The notes under the pieces were generated by a model. It was not told the origin of the DNA. It saw only the letters and a list, made by a program, of their open reading frames with translations, and ran no database searches. Source: Variovorax ginsengisoli (lineage in GTDB: Bacteria > Pseudomonadota > Gammaproteobacteria > Burkholderiales > Burkholderiaceae_C). Taken from it: DNA of 64,000 nt. The stretch is from positions 1-64,000 of the forward strand of contig NZ_JAUJZH010000025.1 in the NCBI RefSeq assembly GCF_030486595.1, read 5' to 3'. How positions within the stretch are numbered: position 1 is the stretch's first letter; the number at the start of each line of letters is the position of its first letter. Below are positions 52,436-62,570 of this stretch, in pieces. The position numbers were made by a program, and so were the translations under genes.

Positions 52436-52900
52436 TCAAGGGCCGAGGCCTTGCAGCTCGGCCTGCATGGCGGCCGCGATCAGTCCGAAATCGTGGTCGT
52501 TGACCTCGAACAGGCCGAAGCGGAACTTGCCGCCCCAGTGCTTCGGGTCGTCGACGAAATCGAACTGCTCGATCAGCGGCAGGATCGGCGCTTCCCGGGC
52601 CGCCGAGGCGTAGCGGACGTCGCGCCGCCAGGGAACGAAGCCATTGCCCATGTCGGCCTCGTAGGGGTTGTCGCCGTGGACCACGCCGATCGACACGAAG
52701 CTCTGCAGCCGGTCGGCGTGGCCCAGGGTAGTGGTCGGCGCGTAGTAGGCGACATGGTCGCCAGCCCGGATGCGCTTGAGCGGCGCCAGCTTGCCGTGGC
52801 CGACCTGCATGAAGCCGCCCGCGGGATCGTCGCGGCCGCGCCGCGCATGCTCCGCGCTGGCGACGGCGATCCAGTTCCTGTGCCGGGTGGGGGCGGTCAT
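52436..52900 (-). CDS. EVE domain-containing protein
   Basis: A 154-residue single EVE domain of the PUA-like fold. The family pattern is NWIAVAS followed by GGFMQVGHGKLAPLKRIRAG, DHVAYYAPTT and VPWRRDVRYASA. EVE domains bind modified bases in DNA or RNA and often occur in restriction and defence genes. Here it lies between VOC and GyrI-like genes, with no nuclease nearby. The aromatic-cage residues cannot be checked without an alignment. Confidence 0.88.
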   Translation of the reverse strand: MTAPTRHRNWIAVASAEHARRGRDDPAGGFMQVGHGKLAPLKRIRAGDHVAYYAPTTTLGHADRLQSFVSIGVVHGDNPYEADMGNGFVPWRRDVRYASAAREAPILPLIEQFDFVDDPKHWGGKFRFGLFEVNDHDFGLIAAAMQAELQGLGP

Positions 52901-52904
52901 GGCG

Positions 52905-53279
52905 TCAGGCCAGGGCGTGCAGCCCGACTTCGTTGCCCTCGGTGTCGCGCAGCACCGCGAAAGAGCCCATGTCGCCCGGCAGCGCCGTCTTCGGCGTCAC
53001 GACCTGCCCGCCCGCCGGCGCCACGCGCGACAGCGCGGCGTCGATGCTCGGCATGCAGTCGAGATAGATCCGAACGCCGCTGCCCGCGGCGGCGGCGCGC
53101 GGCCCGCCGGCCACCAGGCAGCCGCCGGTGGCCGGTTCTTCGTAGGCGAAGATCGCCATCGCCGCGCCGCCCATGTCCTCGCGCTTGAGCGCGCGGCCGA
53201 GCACCTTCTCGTAGAAGGCCTGGGCGCGATCCAGGTCGGCAACGGGGATTTCGAACCAGTTGATGGTGGTGGCAGTCAT
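52905..53279 (-). CDS. VOC family protein (glyoxalase/bleomycin-resistance fold)
   Basis: A 124-residue vicinal-oxygen-chelate protein with two beta-alpha-beta modules: INWFEIPVADLDRAQAFYEK at the start and GSFAVLRDTEGNEVGLHA at the end. Metal-ligand positions are only partly kept, so enzyme activity is uncertain; many relatives bind ligands only. It is first in the four-gene minus-strand cluster, 4 bp before the EVE gene. GGAGAG precedes the ATG. Confidence 0.88.
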   Translation of the reverse strand: MTATTINWFEIPVADLDRAQAFYEKVLGRALKREDMGGAAMAIFAYEEPATGGCLVAGGPRAAAAGSGVRIYLDCMPSIDAALSRVAPAGGQVVTPKTALPGDMGSFAVLRDTEGNEVGLHALA

Positions 53280-53428
53280 GGAGCTCTCCTCAGTCAGTGA
53301 TTGAAGGCCTCATGCTGCGCGCCGCCTGCTGACAACGTAGTGTCAGCAGGCTTCAGCAGGGTGAAGAGAAGGGCGGCCGCGCGCAGCGCAGGCCCGTTCG
53401 GGAAACACCGCGGACTAGCTTTGCCAGG

Positions 53429-53497
53429 CCGCTGGTGTTGCCCCCGGTAGGGGGTGGGCGCCCGGACACGAAGTGCCGGGCAACCTGGGGGCGAGCT
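53429..53497. repeat. Decayed copy of the GC-rich intergenic repeat
   Basis: GCCCCCGGTAGGGGGTGGGC, then ACACGAAGTGCCGGG and CCTGGGGGCGAGC, keep the order of elements seen at 1-196 (C-run/G-run hairpin, ACACGAAGTG, G-run and a final CGA) but with many changes. As in the other loci it abuts a gene end, here the stop codon of the PhoH gene. Confidence 0.5.
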
Positions 53498-55235
53498 AAA
53501 GAACTTCGCTCGCGAAGTCGGCGAGTCTGGAGCGTTCGCCGCGCGCCAGCGTGATATGTCCGCTGTGCGGCCAGCCCTTGAACTTGTCGACCGCGAAGGT
53601 CAGGCCGGAAGAGCCCTCGGTGAGGTAGGGCGTATCGATCTGGGCCAGGTTGCCCATGCAGATGATCTTGGTGCCCGGGCCGGCCCGCGTCACCAGCGTT
53701 TTCATCTGCTTGGGCGTCAGGTTCTGCGCCTCGTCGATGATCACGTACTTGTTCAGGAAGGTACGCCCGCGCATGAAGTTCATGCTCTTGATCTTGATGC
53801 GGCTGCGGATCAGCTCGTTGGTGGCCGCGCGGCCCCATTCGCCGGCGCCGCCGCCGTCGCCCTTGGCCAGGAACTCGAGGTTGTCGTCGAGCGCGCCCAT
53901 CCAGGGGCCCATCTTCTCTTCCTCGGTGCCGGGCAGGAAGCCGATGTCCTCGCCGACGCTGACGGTGGCGCGGGTCATGATGATCTCGGTGTAGCGGCGG
54001 TCGTCGAGCACCTGCGTCAGGCCCGAGGCCAGCGCCATCAGGGTCTTGCCGGTGCCGGCGGTGCCGGTCAGCGTGACGAAGTCGACGTCCGGGTCCATCA
54101 GCAGGTTCATCGCGAAGTTCTGCTCGCGGTTGCGGGTGTTCACGCCCCACACCGCGTTCTTGACCGAGCCGTAGTCCTTCAGAGTCTTGAGCACCGCGGT
54201 CTTGTCGCGGATCTCGGTCACGCGCGCATACATGCTGGGCTCGCCGGGCGCCTCGAAATACACGAACTGGTTGATGTAGAGGTTCGGCACGATCGGGCCG
54301 CTGATGCGGTAGAAGGTGCTGCTGCCGCTCTGCCAGCTCTCGACCGTCTTGCTCTGGCGGGTCCAGAAGTCGGCCGGCAGGGCGAGCGAGCCGGCGTAGA
54401 GCAGGTCGCCGTCCTCGAGCGTCTTGTCGTTCTGGTAGTCGTCGGCGGCAAGCCCCAGCGCGCGTGCCTTGACGCGCATGTTGATGTCCTTCGACACCAG
54501 CACCACTTCCTGCTTCGGCCGGCTGGGCGCGTCCTCGGCGTAGAGGTCGCGCAGCGCCTGCACCACGCCCAGGATCTGGTTGTCGGCCTTGCCCTGCGGC
54601 AGGCTGGTCGGCAGCGTGTAGTCGAGCGGCGCGGTCTGGAAGAACAGCTTGCCGCCGGCCTCGCGGTGGCCGGTGGTGTCGAGTTTCAGGCCCTTGCCGA
54701 TGTCGGCACCTTGCGCGCCGGCCAGCGCGTCGAGCGTGCGGCTGGTCTGGCGGCCGTTGCGCGCGACTTCGGTGGTGCCCTTCTTGTGGCCGTCGAGCTC
54801 TTCCAGCACGATCATCGGCAGGAAGATGTCGTGCTCCTCGAAGCGGAACAGGCACATCGGATCGTGCAGCAGCACGTTGGTGTCGAGCACGAAGAGCTTC
54901 GCCGGACCGTTGGACTTGCTGCGCTTGGGGCGCTGGGCGACCTGCGGTGCCGGGGCGGGCGCGCGGACGCGGGTCTCGACCTGCACGGCCGGTTCCTGCA
55001 CCGGACGCGGCGGCGCCTTGGCCCGGGGCAGCGGCGGCGGCTCGATCGCGGCGCCGGCCTCGGCCGCATGGCGATCGAACAATTCGAGCGGATGGGGCCC
55101 GTTCGAGTCGCTTTGCTCAGTCCTGCGGTCGGCCGAGCGGCGGCCGCTGCGTCCGTGCGAGGAACGGGCGGGCGCGTCGTGGGCGTCCGGCGAAAGCAGT
55201 GCGGCGCGTTTCGTGGGGGCGGGAGGCAAGGGCAT
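53496..55235 (-). CDS. PIN domain-PhoH family ATPase (PhoH2-like)
   Basis: A 579-residue fusion: a poorly conserved Pro/Ala-rich head of about 105 residues, a PIN nuclease domain (FVLDTNVLLHDPMCLFRF and VVLVSKDINMRVKARALGLA, to about residue 250), then a PhoH ATPase with Walker A TGTAGTGKTLMA and Walker B VIIDEAQNLTPKQ. PhoH2 proteins act as RNA helicase-nucleases. The PIN acidic residues are present. The ATG at 55235 is preferred over the TTG at 55253, but neither has a clear ribosome site. Confidence 0.91.
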   Translation of the reverse strand: MPLPPAPTKRAALLSPDAHDAPARSSHGRSGRRSADRRTEQSDSNGPHPLELFDRHAAEAGAAIEPPPLPRAKAPPRPVQEPAVQVETRVRAPAPAPQVAQRPKRSKSNGPAKLFVLDTNVLLHDPMCLFRFEEHDIFLPMIVLEELDGHKKGTTEVARNGRQTSRTLDALAGAQGADIGKGLKLDTTGHREAGGKLFFQTAPLDYTLPTSLPQGKADNQILGVVQALRDLYAEDAPSRPKQEVVLVSKDINMRVKARALGLAADDYQNDKTLEDGDLLYAGSLALPADFWTRQSKTVESWQSGSSTFYRISGPIVPNLYINQFVYFEAPGEPSMYARVTEIRDKTAVLKTLKDYGSVKNAVWGVNTRNREQNFAMNLLMDPDVDFVTLTGTAGTGKTLMALASGLTQVLDDRRYTEIIMTRATVSVGEDIGFLPGTEEEKMGPWMGALDDNLEFLAKGDGGGAGEWGRAATNELIRSRIKIKSMNFMRGRTFLNKYVIIDEAQNLTPKQMKTLVTRAGPGTKIICMGNLAQIDTPYLTEGSSGLTFAVDKFKGWPHSGHITLARGERSRLADFASEVL

Positions 55236-55278
55236 GGAGGGTGTCGCTCGCAAAAGTAAAGGGGCCAGAAAGCGAAAA

Positions 55279-55307
55279 AGCCGCCTGAAGACCAGGGCGG
55301 CTTTTTT
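55279..55307. terminator. Terminator between the peroxiredoxin and PhoH genes
   Basis: The stem AGCCGCC / GGCGGCT with a 10-base loop has A and T runs on both sides. On the minus strand it ends the peroxiredoxin transcript before the PhoH gene. Confidence 0.88.
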
Positions 55308-55425
55308 CGGTGGATGCGGTCGTGGAGCTCAACGGCATGAAGCCATTATGCACATCGCACGTGACGCAGCCGGTGATCGTTGCGCTTCGCCAACGCGAGC
55401 GCGAAAAACCACACGAATTCGGGTT

Positions 55426-55902
55426 TCAGGCGGATTTCTTGAGCGCCTTGACTGCCTTCAGGACGTCGTCGACGTGGCCCGGGACCTTGAGGCCCCGCCA
55501 TTCGGCCTTCAGGATGCCGTCGGCGCCGATCAGGAAGGTGCTGCGCTCGATGCCCTTGACCTTCTTGCCGTACATGATCTTGTTCTTGACCACACCGAAC
55601 ATGTGGCACATCTTCTCTTCGGTATCGGCGATCAGCTCGAAGGGGAGTTCGAGCTTCGCCTTGAATTCGTCGTGCGACTTCATGTTGTCGCGCGAGACGC
55701 CGAACACGGTGGCGCCCGCCTTCTCGAAATCCTTGTAGCGATCGCGGAATTGCATCGCCTCGGTCGTGCAACCCGGGGTATTGTCCTTGGGGTAGAAGTA
55801 CATGACCAGCACATGGCCGAGGTGTGAGGTGTTCGAGACCTTCAGGCCGCCTGTCGCATTGGCGTCGAATTCGGGAATGGGTTTGTTGACAACGATCGCC
55901 AT
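55426..55902 (-). CDS. Thioredoxin-dependent thiol peroxidase (PrxQ/BCP family)
   Basis: A 158-residue peroxiredoxin. The peroxidatic Cys lies in YPKDNTPGCTTEA (near residue 45). The second Cys five positions later seen in E. coli Bcp is absent; another Cys lies at about residue 98 (KMCHMFG), so it may use that or an external thiol. The arginine needed for catalysis is in RSTFLIG. It reduces peroxides in the cytoplasm. AGAAAA precedes the ATG. Confidence 0.92.
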   Translation of the reverse strand: MAIVVNKPIPEFDANATGGLKVSNTSHLGHVLVMYFYPKDNTPGCTTEAMQFRDRYKDFEKAGATVFGVSRDNMKSHDEFKAKLELPFELIADTEEKMCHMFGVVKNKIMYGKKVKGIERSTFLIGADGILKAEWRGLKVPGHVDDVLKAVKALKKSA

Positions 55903-55970
55903 GAAACTTGTTTTCTCCGTTTGATTCCATGTCCGACCCGGTCGGGATCATGGAGGATTGGTCGTTGCTT

Positions 55971-56083
55971 TACTGGGCTAGCTACTGGGCTGGCTACTAG
56001 GCTGGCTGCCGGTTCGCAACCCGCGATTTTACCCCGAAATGACTCCAATTGCCCTCAGGGCGACTCCAATTGCCCCTCAGGGC
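55971..56083. repeat. Two short tandem repeats in an intergenic region
   Basis: A 12-bp unit TACTGGGCTAGC occurs three times (55971-56006, with small changes). A 21-22 bp unit GACTCCAATTGCCCTCAGGG(C) occurs twice (56041-56061 and 56062-56083), the second copy running into the 3' end of the Mth938-like gene. Both fill the gap between that gene and the peroxiredoxin gene. Confidence 0.85.
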
Positions 56084-56451
56084 TTCTCGATCAACAGCGC
56101 AGCGAGCACATGGCGCCCCTCGCTCGCGAGGATGTTGTAGGTGCGGCAGGCCGCGGCCGTGTCCATGGTTTCGACGCCGGTGCGCTGCGCCATCAGGGGC
56201 TGCAGCCAGGCCGGCTGCGGGAAGCGGATGCGCTTGCCGCTGCCGAAGATGATCAGTTCGGCGCCCAGCGAGGCCAGTTGGGCGAAATGCTCGGCGCCGA
56301 GCTGGCCGAAGTCGCTGGCGTCCCACTCGAAGCGCTCCCCGCGGGAGCCGACCACGACGCTGGATTCGACCCGTTCATTGTTGATCGCGACCCAGCCCGG
56401 GCCGTGCGCAGTGAGGGTCTGGACGTCGGATTTGTCAGGCTGGAGCTTCAT
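56077..56451 (-). CDS. Mth938-like domain protein (DUF498)
   Basis: A 124-residue protein of the Mth938/Xcc1710 fold. It has GPGWVAINNERVESSVVV, a central LGAELIIFGSGKRIRFPQPA and the C-terminal YNILASEGRHVLAALLIEKP, which is the hallmark of the family. Members bind unknown ligands, and in mitochondria a relative helps complex I assembly; no function is assigned here. It diverges from alaA with a 66-bp gap. Confidence 0.9.
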   Translation of the reverse strand: MKLQPDKSDVQTLTAHGPGWVAINNERVESSVVVGSRGERFEWDASDFGQLGAEHFAQLASLGAELIIFGSGKRIRFPQPAWLQPLMAQRTGVETMDTAAACRTYNILASEGRHVLAALLIEKP

Positions 56452-56517
56452 CGGAGAGGGGGTTGAAATGTGGTCAAATTATAGGTTTTCCCCTGCGCAG
56501 ACCCCCTTGGAGGGACT

Positions 56518-57744
56518 TTGAAACCGCTCAAGAAATCGGCCAAGCTGGCCAATGTGCTCTACGACATCCGCGGCCCGATCATGGACGCCGCGAAGCAGAT
56601 GGAGGAAGAGGGCCAGAAGATCATCAAGCTCAACATCGGCAATCTGGCCGTGTTCGGTTTCGATGCGCCCGAGGAGGTGCAGCAGGACATGATCCGCAAC
56701 CTGCCGGCCTCGGCCGGCTACTCGGACAGCAAGGGCATCTTCGCGGCGCGCAAGGCGGTGATGCACGAGACCCAGAAGCAGGGCATCGCCGGCGTCACGC
56801 TCGACGACATCTACCTCGGCAACGGCGCCAGCGAGCTGATCGCGATGGCCACCAACGCGCTGCTCAACGACGGCGACGAGCTGCTGCTGCCGGCCCCGGA
56901 CTATCCGCTGTGGACCGCGGTCGCGAGCCTGTCGGGCGGCCGCCCGGTGCATTACGTGTGCGACGAGGACAACGGCTGGATGCCGAGCCTCGACGATATC
57001 CGCGCCAAGATCACGCCGCGCACCCGCGGCATCGTGGTGATCAACCCGAACAATCCCACCGGCGCGCTCTACTCGGACGACCTGCTCAAGGGCATCGTCG
57101 CGATCGCCCGCGAGCACGGCCTGGTGATCTTCGCCGACGAGGTCTACGACAAGGTCCTGTACGACGGCGTCCGGCACACGGCGATCGCCAGCTTGTCGAA
57201 GGACGTCCTGACGCTGACCTTCAACTCGCTGTCCAAGAGCTATCGCTCCTGCGGCTACCGCGCCGGCTGGCTGGTGGTGTCGGGCGACAAGAAGATGGCG
57301 CGCGACTACATCGAGGGCCTCAACATGCTCTCGAACATGCGGCTGTGCGCCAACGTGCCGGGCCAGTGGGCGATCCAGACCGCGCTCGGCGGCTACCAGA
57401 GCATCAACGACCTGGTCGCCCCGGGTGGGCGCCTGCGCCGCCAGCGCGACCTGGCCTACGACCTGATCACCGCGATTCCGGGCGTGAGCTGCGTCAAGCC
57501 CAGCGCGGCGCTCTACATGTTTCCCAAGCTCGATCCGAAGGTCTACCCGATCGAGGACGACCGGCAGTTCTTCCTCGATCTGCTGAAGGAGACCAAGGTG
57601 ATGCTGGTGCAGGGCACGGGCTTCAACTGGGCCACGCCCGACCATTTCAGGATCGTGTTCCTGCCGCACGAAGAGGATCTGCGCGAGGCGGTCAACCGCA
57701 TCGCCGGCTTCCTCGAACGCTATCGAAACCGGGTTGCGGCCTGA
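56518..57744 (+). CDS. alaA: Pyridoxal-phosphate aminotransferase, AlaA-like alanine transaminase
   Basis: A 408-residue class I aminotransferase close to E. coli AlaA. PLP-binding features are NGASELIAMATNAL, PAPDYPLWTA, INPNNPTGALYS, FADEVYDKVLYDG and the Schiff-base Lys in FNSLSKSYRSCGYRAGW. It makes alanine from pyruvate and glutamate. The start is TTG, 4-5 bases after GGAGGGAC. It opens a plus-strand run with hom, thrC, mobB, moeA and moaD. Confidence 0.93.
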   Translation: MKPLKKSAKLANVLYDIRGPIMDAAKQMEEEGQKIIKLNIGNLAVFGFDAPEEVQQDMIRNLPASAGYSDSKGIFAARKAVMHETQKQGIAGVTLDDIYLGNGASELIAMATNALLNDGDELLLPAPDYPLWTAVASLSGGRPVHYVCDEDNGWMPSLDDIRAKITPRTRGIVVINPNNPTGALYSDDLLKGIVAIAREHGLVIFADEVYDKVLYDGVRHTAIASLSKDVLTLTFNSLSKSYRSCGYRAGWLVVSGDKKMARDYIEGLNMLSNMRLCANVPGQWAIQTALGGYQSINDLVAPGGRLRRQRDLAYDLITAIPGVSCVKPSAALYMFPKLDPKVYPIEDDRQFFLDLLKETKVMLVQGTGFNWATPDHFRIVFLPHEEDLREAVNRIAGFLERYRNRVAA

Positions 57745-57774
57745 GTCCCCCCATTGCTCCAGAAGACACATCGA

Positions 57775-59096
<1,322 letters not shown>

Positions 59097-59097
<1 letters not shown>

Positions 59098-60515
59098 TGC
59101 GCTACCTGTCCACGCGCGGTCACCCGGACCGCCGCCGCTTCTGCGACATCCTGCTCGAGGGCCTGGCGCCCGACGGCGGCCTCTACCTGCCCGAGCAGTA
59201 TCCGAAGGTCGATGCGGCGACGCTCCAGAAATGGCGCGGCCTGAGCTACGCCGAACTGGCTTTCGAGGTGCTCTCGCTCTACGTCGATGACATCCCGGCC
59301 GCCGACCTGAAGGCACTCTGCGCCAGGACCTACACCGCCGAAGTGTTCGGCAGCGACGAGATCGTGCCGCTGCGCGAACTCGAGGACGGCGTCTACCTCG
59401 AAGCCCTGTCGAACGGCCCGACCCTGGCCTTCAAGGACATGGCGATGCAGTTGCTCGGCAACCTGTTCGAGTACGAACTGAACCGCCGCGGCGAGCAGCT
59501 CAACATCCTCGGCGCCACCAGCGGCGACACCGGCAGCGCGGCCGAGTACGCGATGCGCGGCAAGAAGGGCGTGCGGGTCTTCATGACCTCGCCCGACGGC
59601 CGCATGAGCCCGTTCCAGCAGGCCCAGATGTTCAGCCTGCAGGACGCGAACATCCACAACATCGCCATCAGCGGCGTGTTCGACGACTGCCAGGACATCG
59701 TCAAGGCGGTGTCGAACGACCTGGGCTTCAAGCGCAAGTACAAGATCGGCACGGTCAATTCGATCAACTGGGCGCGGCTGCTGGCCCAGGTCGTGTATTA
59801 CTTCGCCGGCTACTTCCAGGCCACGGCTTCGAACGACAAGCAAGTGAGCTTCACCGTGCCTTCGGGCAATTTCGGCAATGTCTGCGCGGGCCACGTGGCC
59901 CGCATGATGGGCCTGCCGATCCGCACGCTGGTGGTGGCGACCAACGAGAACGACGTGCTCGACGAGTTCTTCCGCACCGGCGTCTACCGCGTGCGCGCGG
60001 CCGCCGACACCCACGAGACCTCGAGCCCCTCGATGGACATCTCCAAGGCCAGCAACTTCGAGCGCTTCGTGTTCGACCTGGTGGGCCGCGACGGCGCCAA
60101 GACACGTGCACTCTTCGAAGGCGAACTGGGCCGCGCCGGCCGATTCGACCTGAGCGGCGACCCGGTCTTCGCCGAGGCGGCGAAGCGCTTCGGTTTCGCC
60201 AGCAGCCGCAGCACCCATGCTGACCGCCTGGCCACCATTCGCGATACCGACAAGCGCTTCGCGACACTGATCGACACCCATACCGCCGACGGCCTCAAGG
60301 CTGCGCGCGAGCACCTGGTCGCGGGCGTGCCGATGATCGTGCTCGAGACCGCGCTGCCGATCAAGTTCGCCGAGACCATCGTCGAGGCGCTGGGCCACGA
60401 GCCGGAGCGGCCTGCGCGCTTCGAGGGCATCGAGGCGCTGCCCAAGCGGGTCGTCAAGCTGCCGGCCGATGCCGAGGCCGTGAAAGCCTACATTGCCCAG
60501 CACTGCGACGACTGA
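59097..60515 (+). CDS. thrC: Threonine synthase
   Basis: A 472-residue PLP enzyme that converts O-phosphohomoserine to threonine. The Schiff-base Lys lies in GPTLAFKDMAMQLLGNLFEY and the phosphate-binding loop in LGATSGDTGSAAEYAMRGKK. The length and N-terminus (MRYLSTRGHPDRRRFCDILL) match the longer E. coli-like class. It is translationally coupled to hom by a TGATG overlap. Confidence 0.96.
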
Positions 60516-60530
60516 GCGGGCCGACCGCGC

Positions 60531-61076
60531 ATGAAAGTCATCGGCTTCGCCGGCTACTCGGGTGCGGGCAAGACCACGCTGGTCGAGCGGCTCATTCCTG
60601 TGCTCAGGCTGCTGGGCCAGCGCGTGTCGGTGGTCAAGCATGCGCACCACAAGTTCGACATCGACCATCCGGGCAAGGACACCTTCCGCCATCGCGAGGC
60701 CGGTGCCTTCGAGGTCGTGGTGGCCTCCGACAAGCGGCTGGCGCTGATGCGCGAGTTCGAGCGCCCGACCGAGCTCGGCGTGCACGCGCTCATCGCGGAA
60801 CTCGACCACGGGGTCGACTGGGTGCTGGTCGAGGGCTTCAAGCACAGCGACCTGTTCAAGATCGAGGTCTTTCGCGCGCCCGCCGAGGGTGAGGCGCCGC
60901 GCCCGGCACGCTACCTCGAGGACGCCTTCGTCGTCGGCATCGCGACCGACGATCCCGCGCGCCTGCCCCGGCCCACCGAGCTGCCGATCTTTGACCTCGA
61001 CGACGTCGATGGCATCGGCGACTGGCTGCTGCGGCATGCCGAGCGTTTCGACTACAAGGTAGACCACCATGGCTAG
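60531..61076 (+). CDS. mobB: Molybdopterin-guanine dinucleotide biosynthesis protein MobB
   Basis: A 181-residue GTP-binding protein that assists MobA in adding GMP to molybdopterin. The P-loop is GYSGAGKTTLVERLIP, and VVKHAHHKFDIDHPGKDTF and WVLVEGFKHSDLFKIEV are the typical MobB segments. It lies 15 bp after thrC and overlaps moeA by 8 bp. Confidence 0.95.
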   Translation: MKVIGFAGYSGAGKTTLVERLIPVLRLLGQRVSVVKHAHHKFDIDHPGKDTFRHREAGAFEVVVASDKRLALMREFERPTELGVHALIAELDHGVDWVLVEGFKHSDLFKIEVFRAPAEGEAPRPARYLEDAFVVGIATDDPARLPRPTELPIFDLDDVDGIGDWLLRHAERFDYKVDHHG

Positions 61077-62316
61077 CGCTTCGAACCGTCCCCCCCTGAT
61101 GCCGCTCGATGAGGCGCTGGCGCGATTGCTCGCCGCCGCCACGCCCCGCCTGGGCAGCGAGAGCGTGTCGACCTTCGAGGCCGACGGCCGGGTGCTGGCG
61201 CAGGACGTGGTGTCGGGCCTGACCGTGCCGCCGCGCGACAACAGCTCGATGGACGGCTACGCGGTGCGCAGAGCCGATTGCGCGACTGCGGGCACCGTGC
61301 TGCGGGTAGCGCAGCGGATTCCGGCCGGCAGTGTCGGCACGCCGCTCGCCGCCGGCACCGCGGCGCGCATCTTCACCGGCGCCCAGATCCCCGAGGGCGC
61401 CGATGCCGTCGTGATGCAGGAAGACACGGCTGCGCTGGCCGAGGAAGGCGGCCTGGGCCGCGTGCGCATCGAGATCACCCCGGCGGCCGGCCAGTGGATC
61501 CGCCGCGCCGGCGAAGACGTCGCGGCGGGCGACGTGGTCCTTGCCCGCGGCGAGCGGCTGACGCCGGCCGGACTCGGCCTGGCGGCCAGCGTCGGGCTCG
61601 ACCGGCTGCAGGTGTCGAGGCGCCCGCGCGTGGCCTTGCTGTCGACCGGCGACGAACTCGTGATGCCGGGCGAGGTGGCGCCCGAGGCGATGAAGCCGGG
61701 CTCGATCTACAACTCGAACCGATTCTTCATGCGGGCCCTGCTGGTGCGGCTCGGGTGCGAGGTCAACGACCTGGGCATCGTGCCGGACCGGCGCGAGACG
61801 ACCATCGAGGCGCTGGCCGCCGCATCGCTCGGCAATGACCTGATCATCACCACCGGCGGCGTCTCTGTCGGCGAGGAAGACCATATCAAGGCCGCGGTGC
61901 AGCATCTCGGCCAGCTCGATCTCTGGTCGCTGTCGATGAAGCCGGGCAAGCCCTTCGCCTATGGCCGCATCGGCGACGCGCACCTGACGGGCCTGCCGGG
62001 CAACCCGGTGTCGAGCTTCCTGACCTTCCTGTTGCTGGTGCGGCCCTTCCTCTTGACCCTGCAGGGCGCGACGCGCGTGGCGCCCGAGCCGATCGCGGTG
62101 CGGGCCGATTTCGACTGGCCGAGGGCCGACCGGCGGCGCGAGTTCCTGCGCGCCCGGCGCAATGCGGCGGGCGGGCTCGACGTGTTCGGCAACCAGAGCT
62201 CCGGCGTGCTGACCTCCATGGTCTGGGGCGACGGCGTGATCGACACGCCGGCGGGCCAGCCCTTCAAGGCCGGCGACACGGTGCAGTTCATTCCCTTCGC
62301 CTCGCTGCTCGGCTGA
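61069..62316 (+). CDS. moeA: Molybdopterin molybdenumtransferase
   Basis: A 415-residue enzyme that inserts molybdate into adenylylated molybdopterin. Domain order is typical: PPRDNSSMDGYAVR, RIFTGAQIPEGADAVVMQED, the MPT-binding domain with LLSTGDELV and TTGGVSVGEEDHIKAA, FSIKPG-type LSMKPGKPFAYGR, LPGNPVSSFLTF, and a C-terminal barrel. It overlaps mobB and lies 2 bp before moaD. Confidence 0.96.
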   Translation: MASASNRPPLMPLDEALARLLAAATPRLGSESVSTFEADGRVLAQDVVSGLTVPPRDNSSMDGYAVRRADCATAGTVLRVAQRIPAGSVGTPLAAGTAARIFTGAQIPEGADAVVMQEDTAALAEEGGLGRVRIEITPAAGQWIRRAGEDVAAGDVVLARGERLTPAGLGLAASVGLDRLQVSRRPRVALLSTGDELVMPGEVAPEAMKPGSIYNSNRFFMRALLVRLGCEVNDLGIVPDRRETTIEALAAASLGNDLIITTGGVSVGEEDHIKAAVQHLGQLDLWSLSMKPGKPFAYGRIGDAHLTGLPGNPVSSFLTFLLLVRPFLLTLQGATRVAPEPIAVRADFDWPRADRRREFLRARRNAAGGLDVFGNQSSGVLTSMVWGDGVIDTPAGQPFKAGDTVQFIPFASLLG

Positions 62317-62318
62317 CC

Positions 62319-62570
62319 ATGCAAGTCAAGGTCCGTTACTTTGCTTCGGTGCGCGAGGCGCTGGGAACCGGCAGCGAGACCGTCGACACCCGCGCGGCCG
62401 ACCTCGGCGCCCTGCGCGACGAACTGATCGCGCGTGGCGAACCGCATGCCAGCGCGCTGGCCCGGGGCCGGGCCGTGCGCATGGCGCTCGACCAGGTCAT
62501 GAGCAGCGAGAGCGCAGCGCTGCGCGAGGGCAGCGAGGTCGCTTTCTTCCCGCCGGTCACGGGCGGCTGA
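62319..62570 (+). CDS. moaD: Molybdopterin synthase sulfur carrier subunit
   Basis: An 83-residue ubiquitin-like protein ending in Gly-Gly (FFPPVTGG), the residue pair that carries the thiocarboxylate sulfur to molybdopterin synthase. The N-terminus VKVRYFASVREALGTGSE is typical. Its partner MoaE is coded 1.1 kb further on, beyond a reversed gene whose 3' end overlaps moaD by 14 bp. Confidence 0.95.
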   Translation: MQVKVRYFASVREALGTGSETVDTRAADLGALRDELIARGEPHASALARGRAVRMALDQVMSSESAALREGSEVAFFPPVTGG

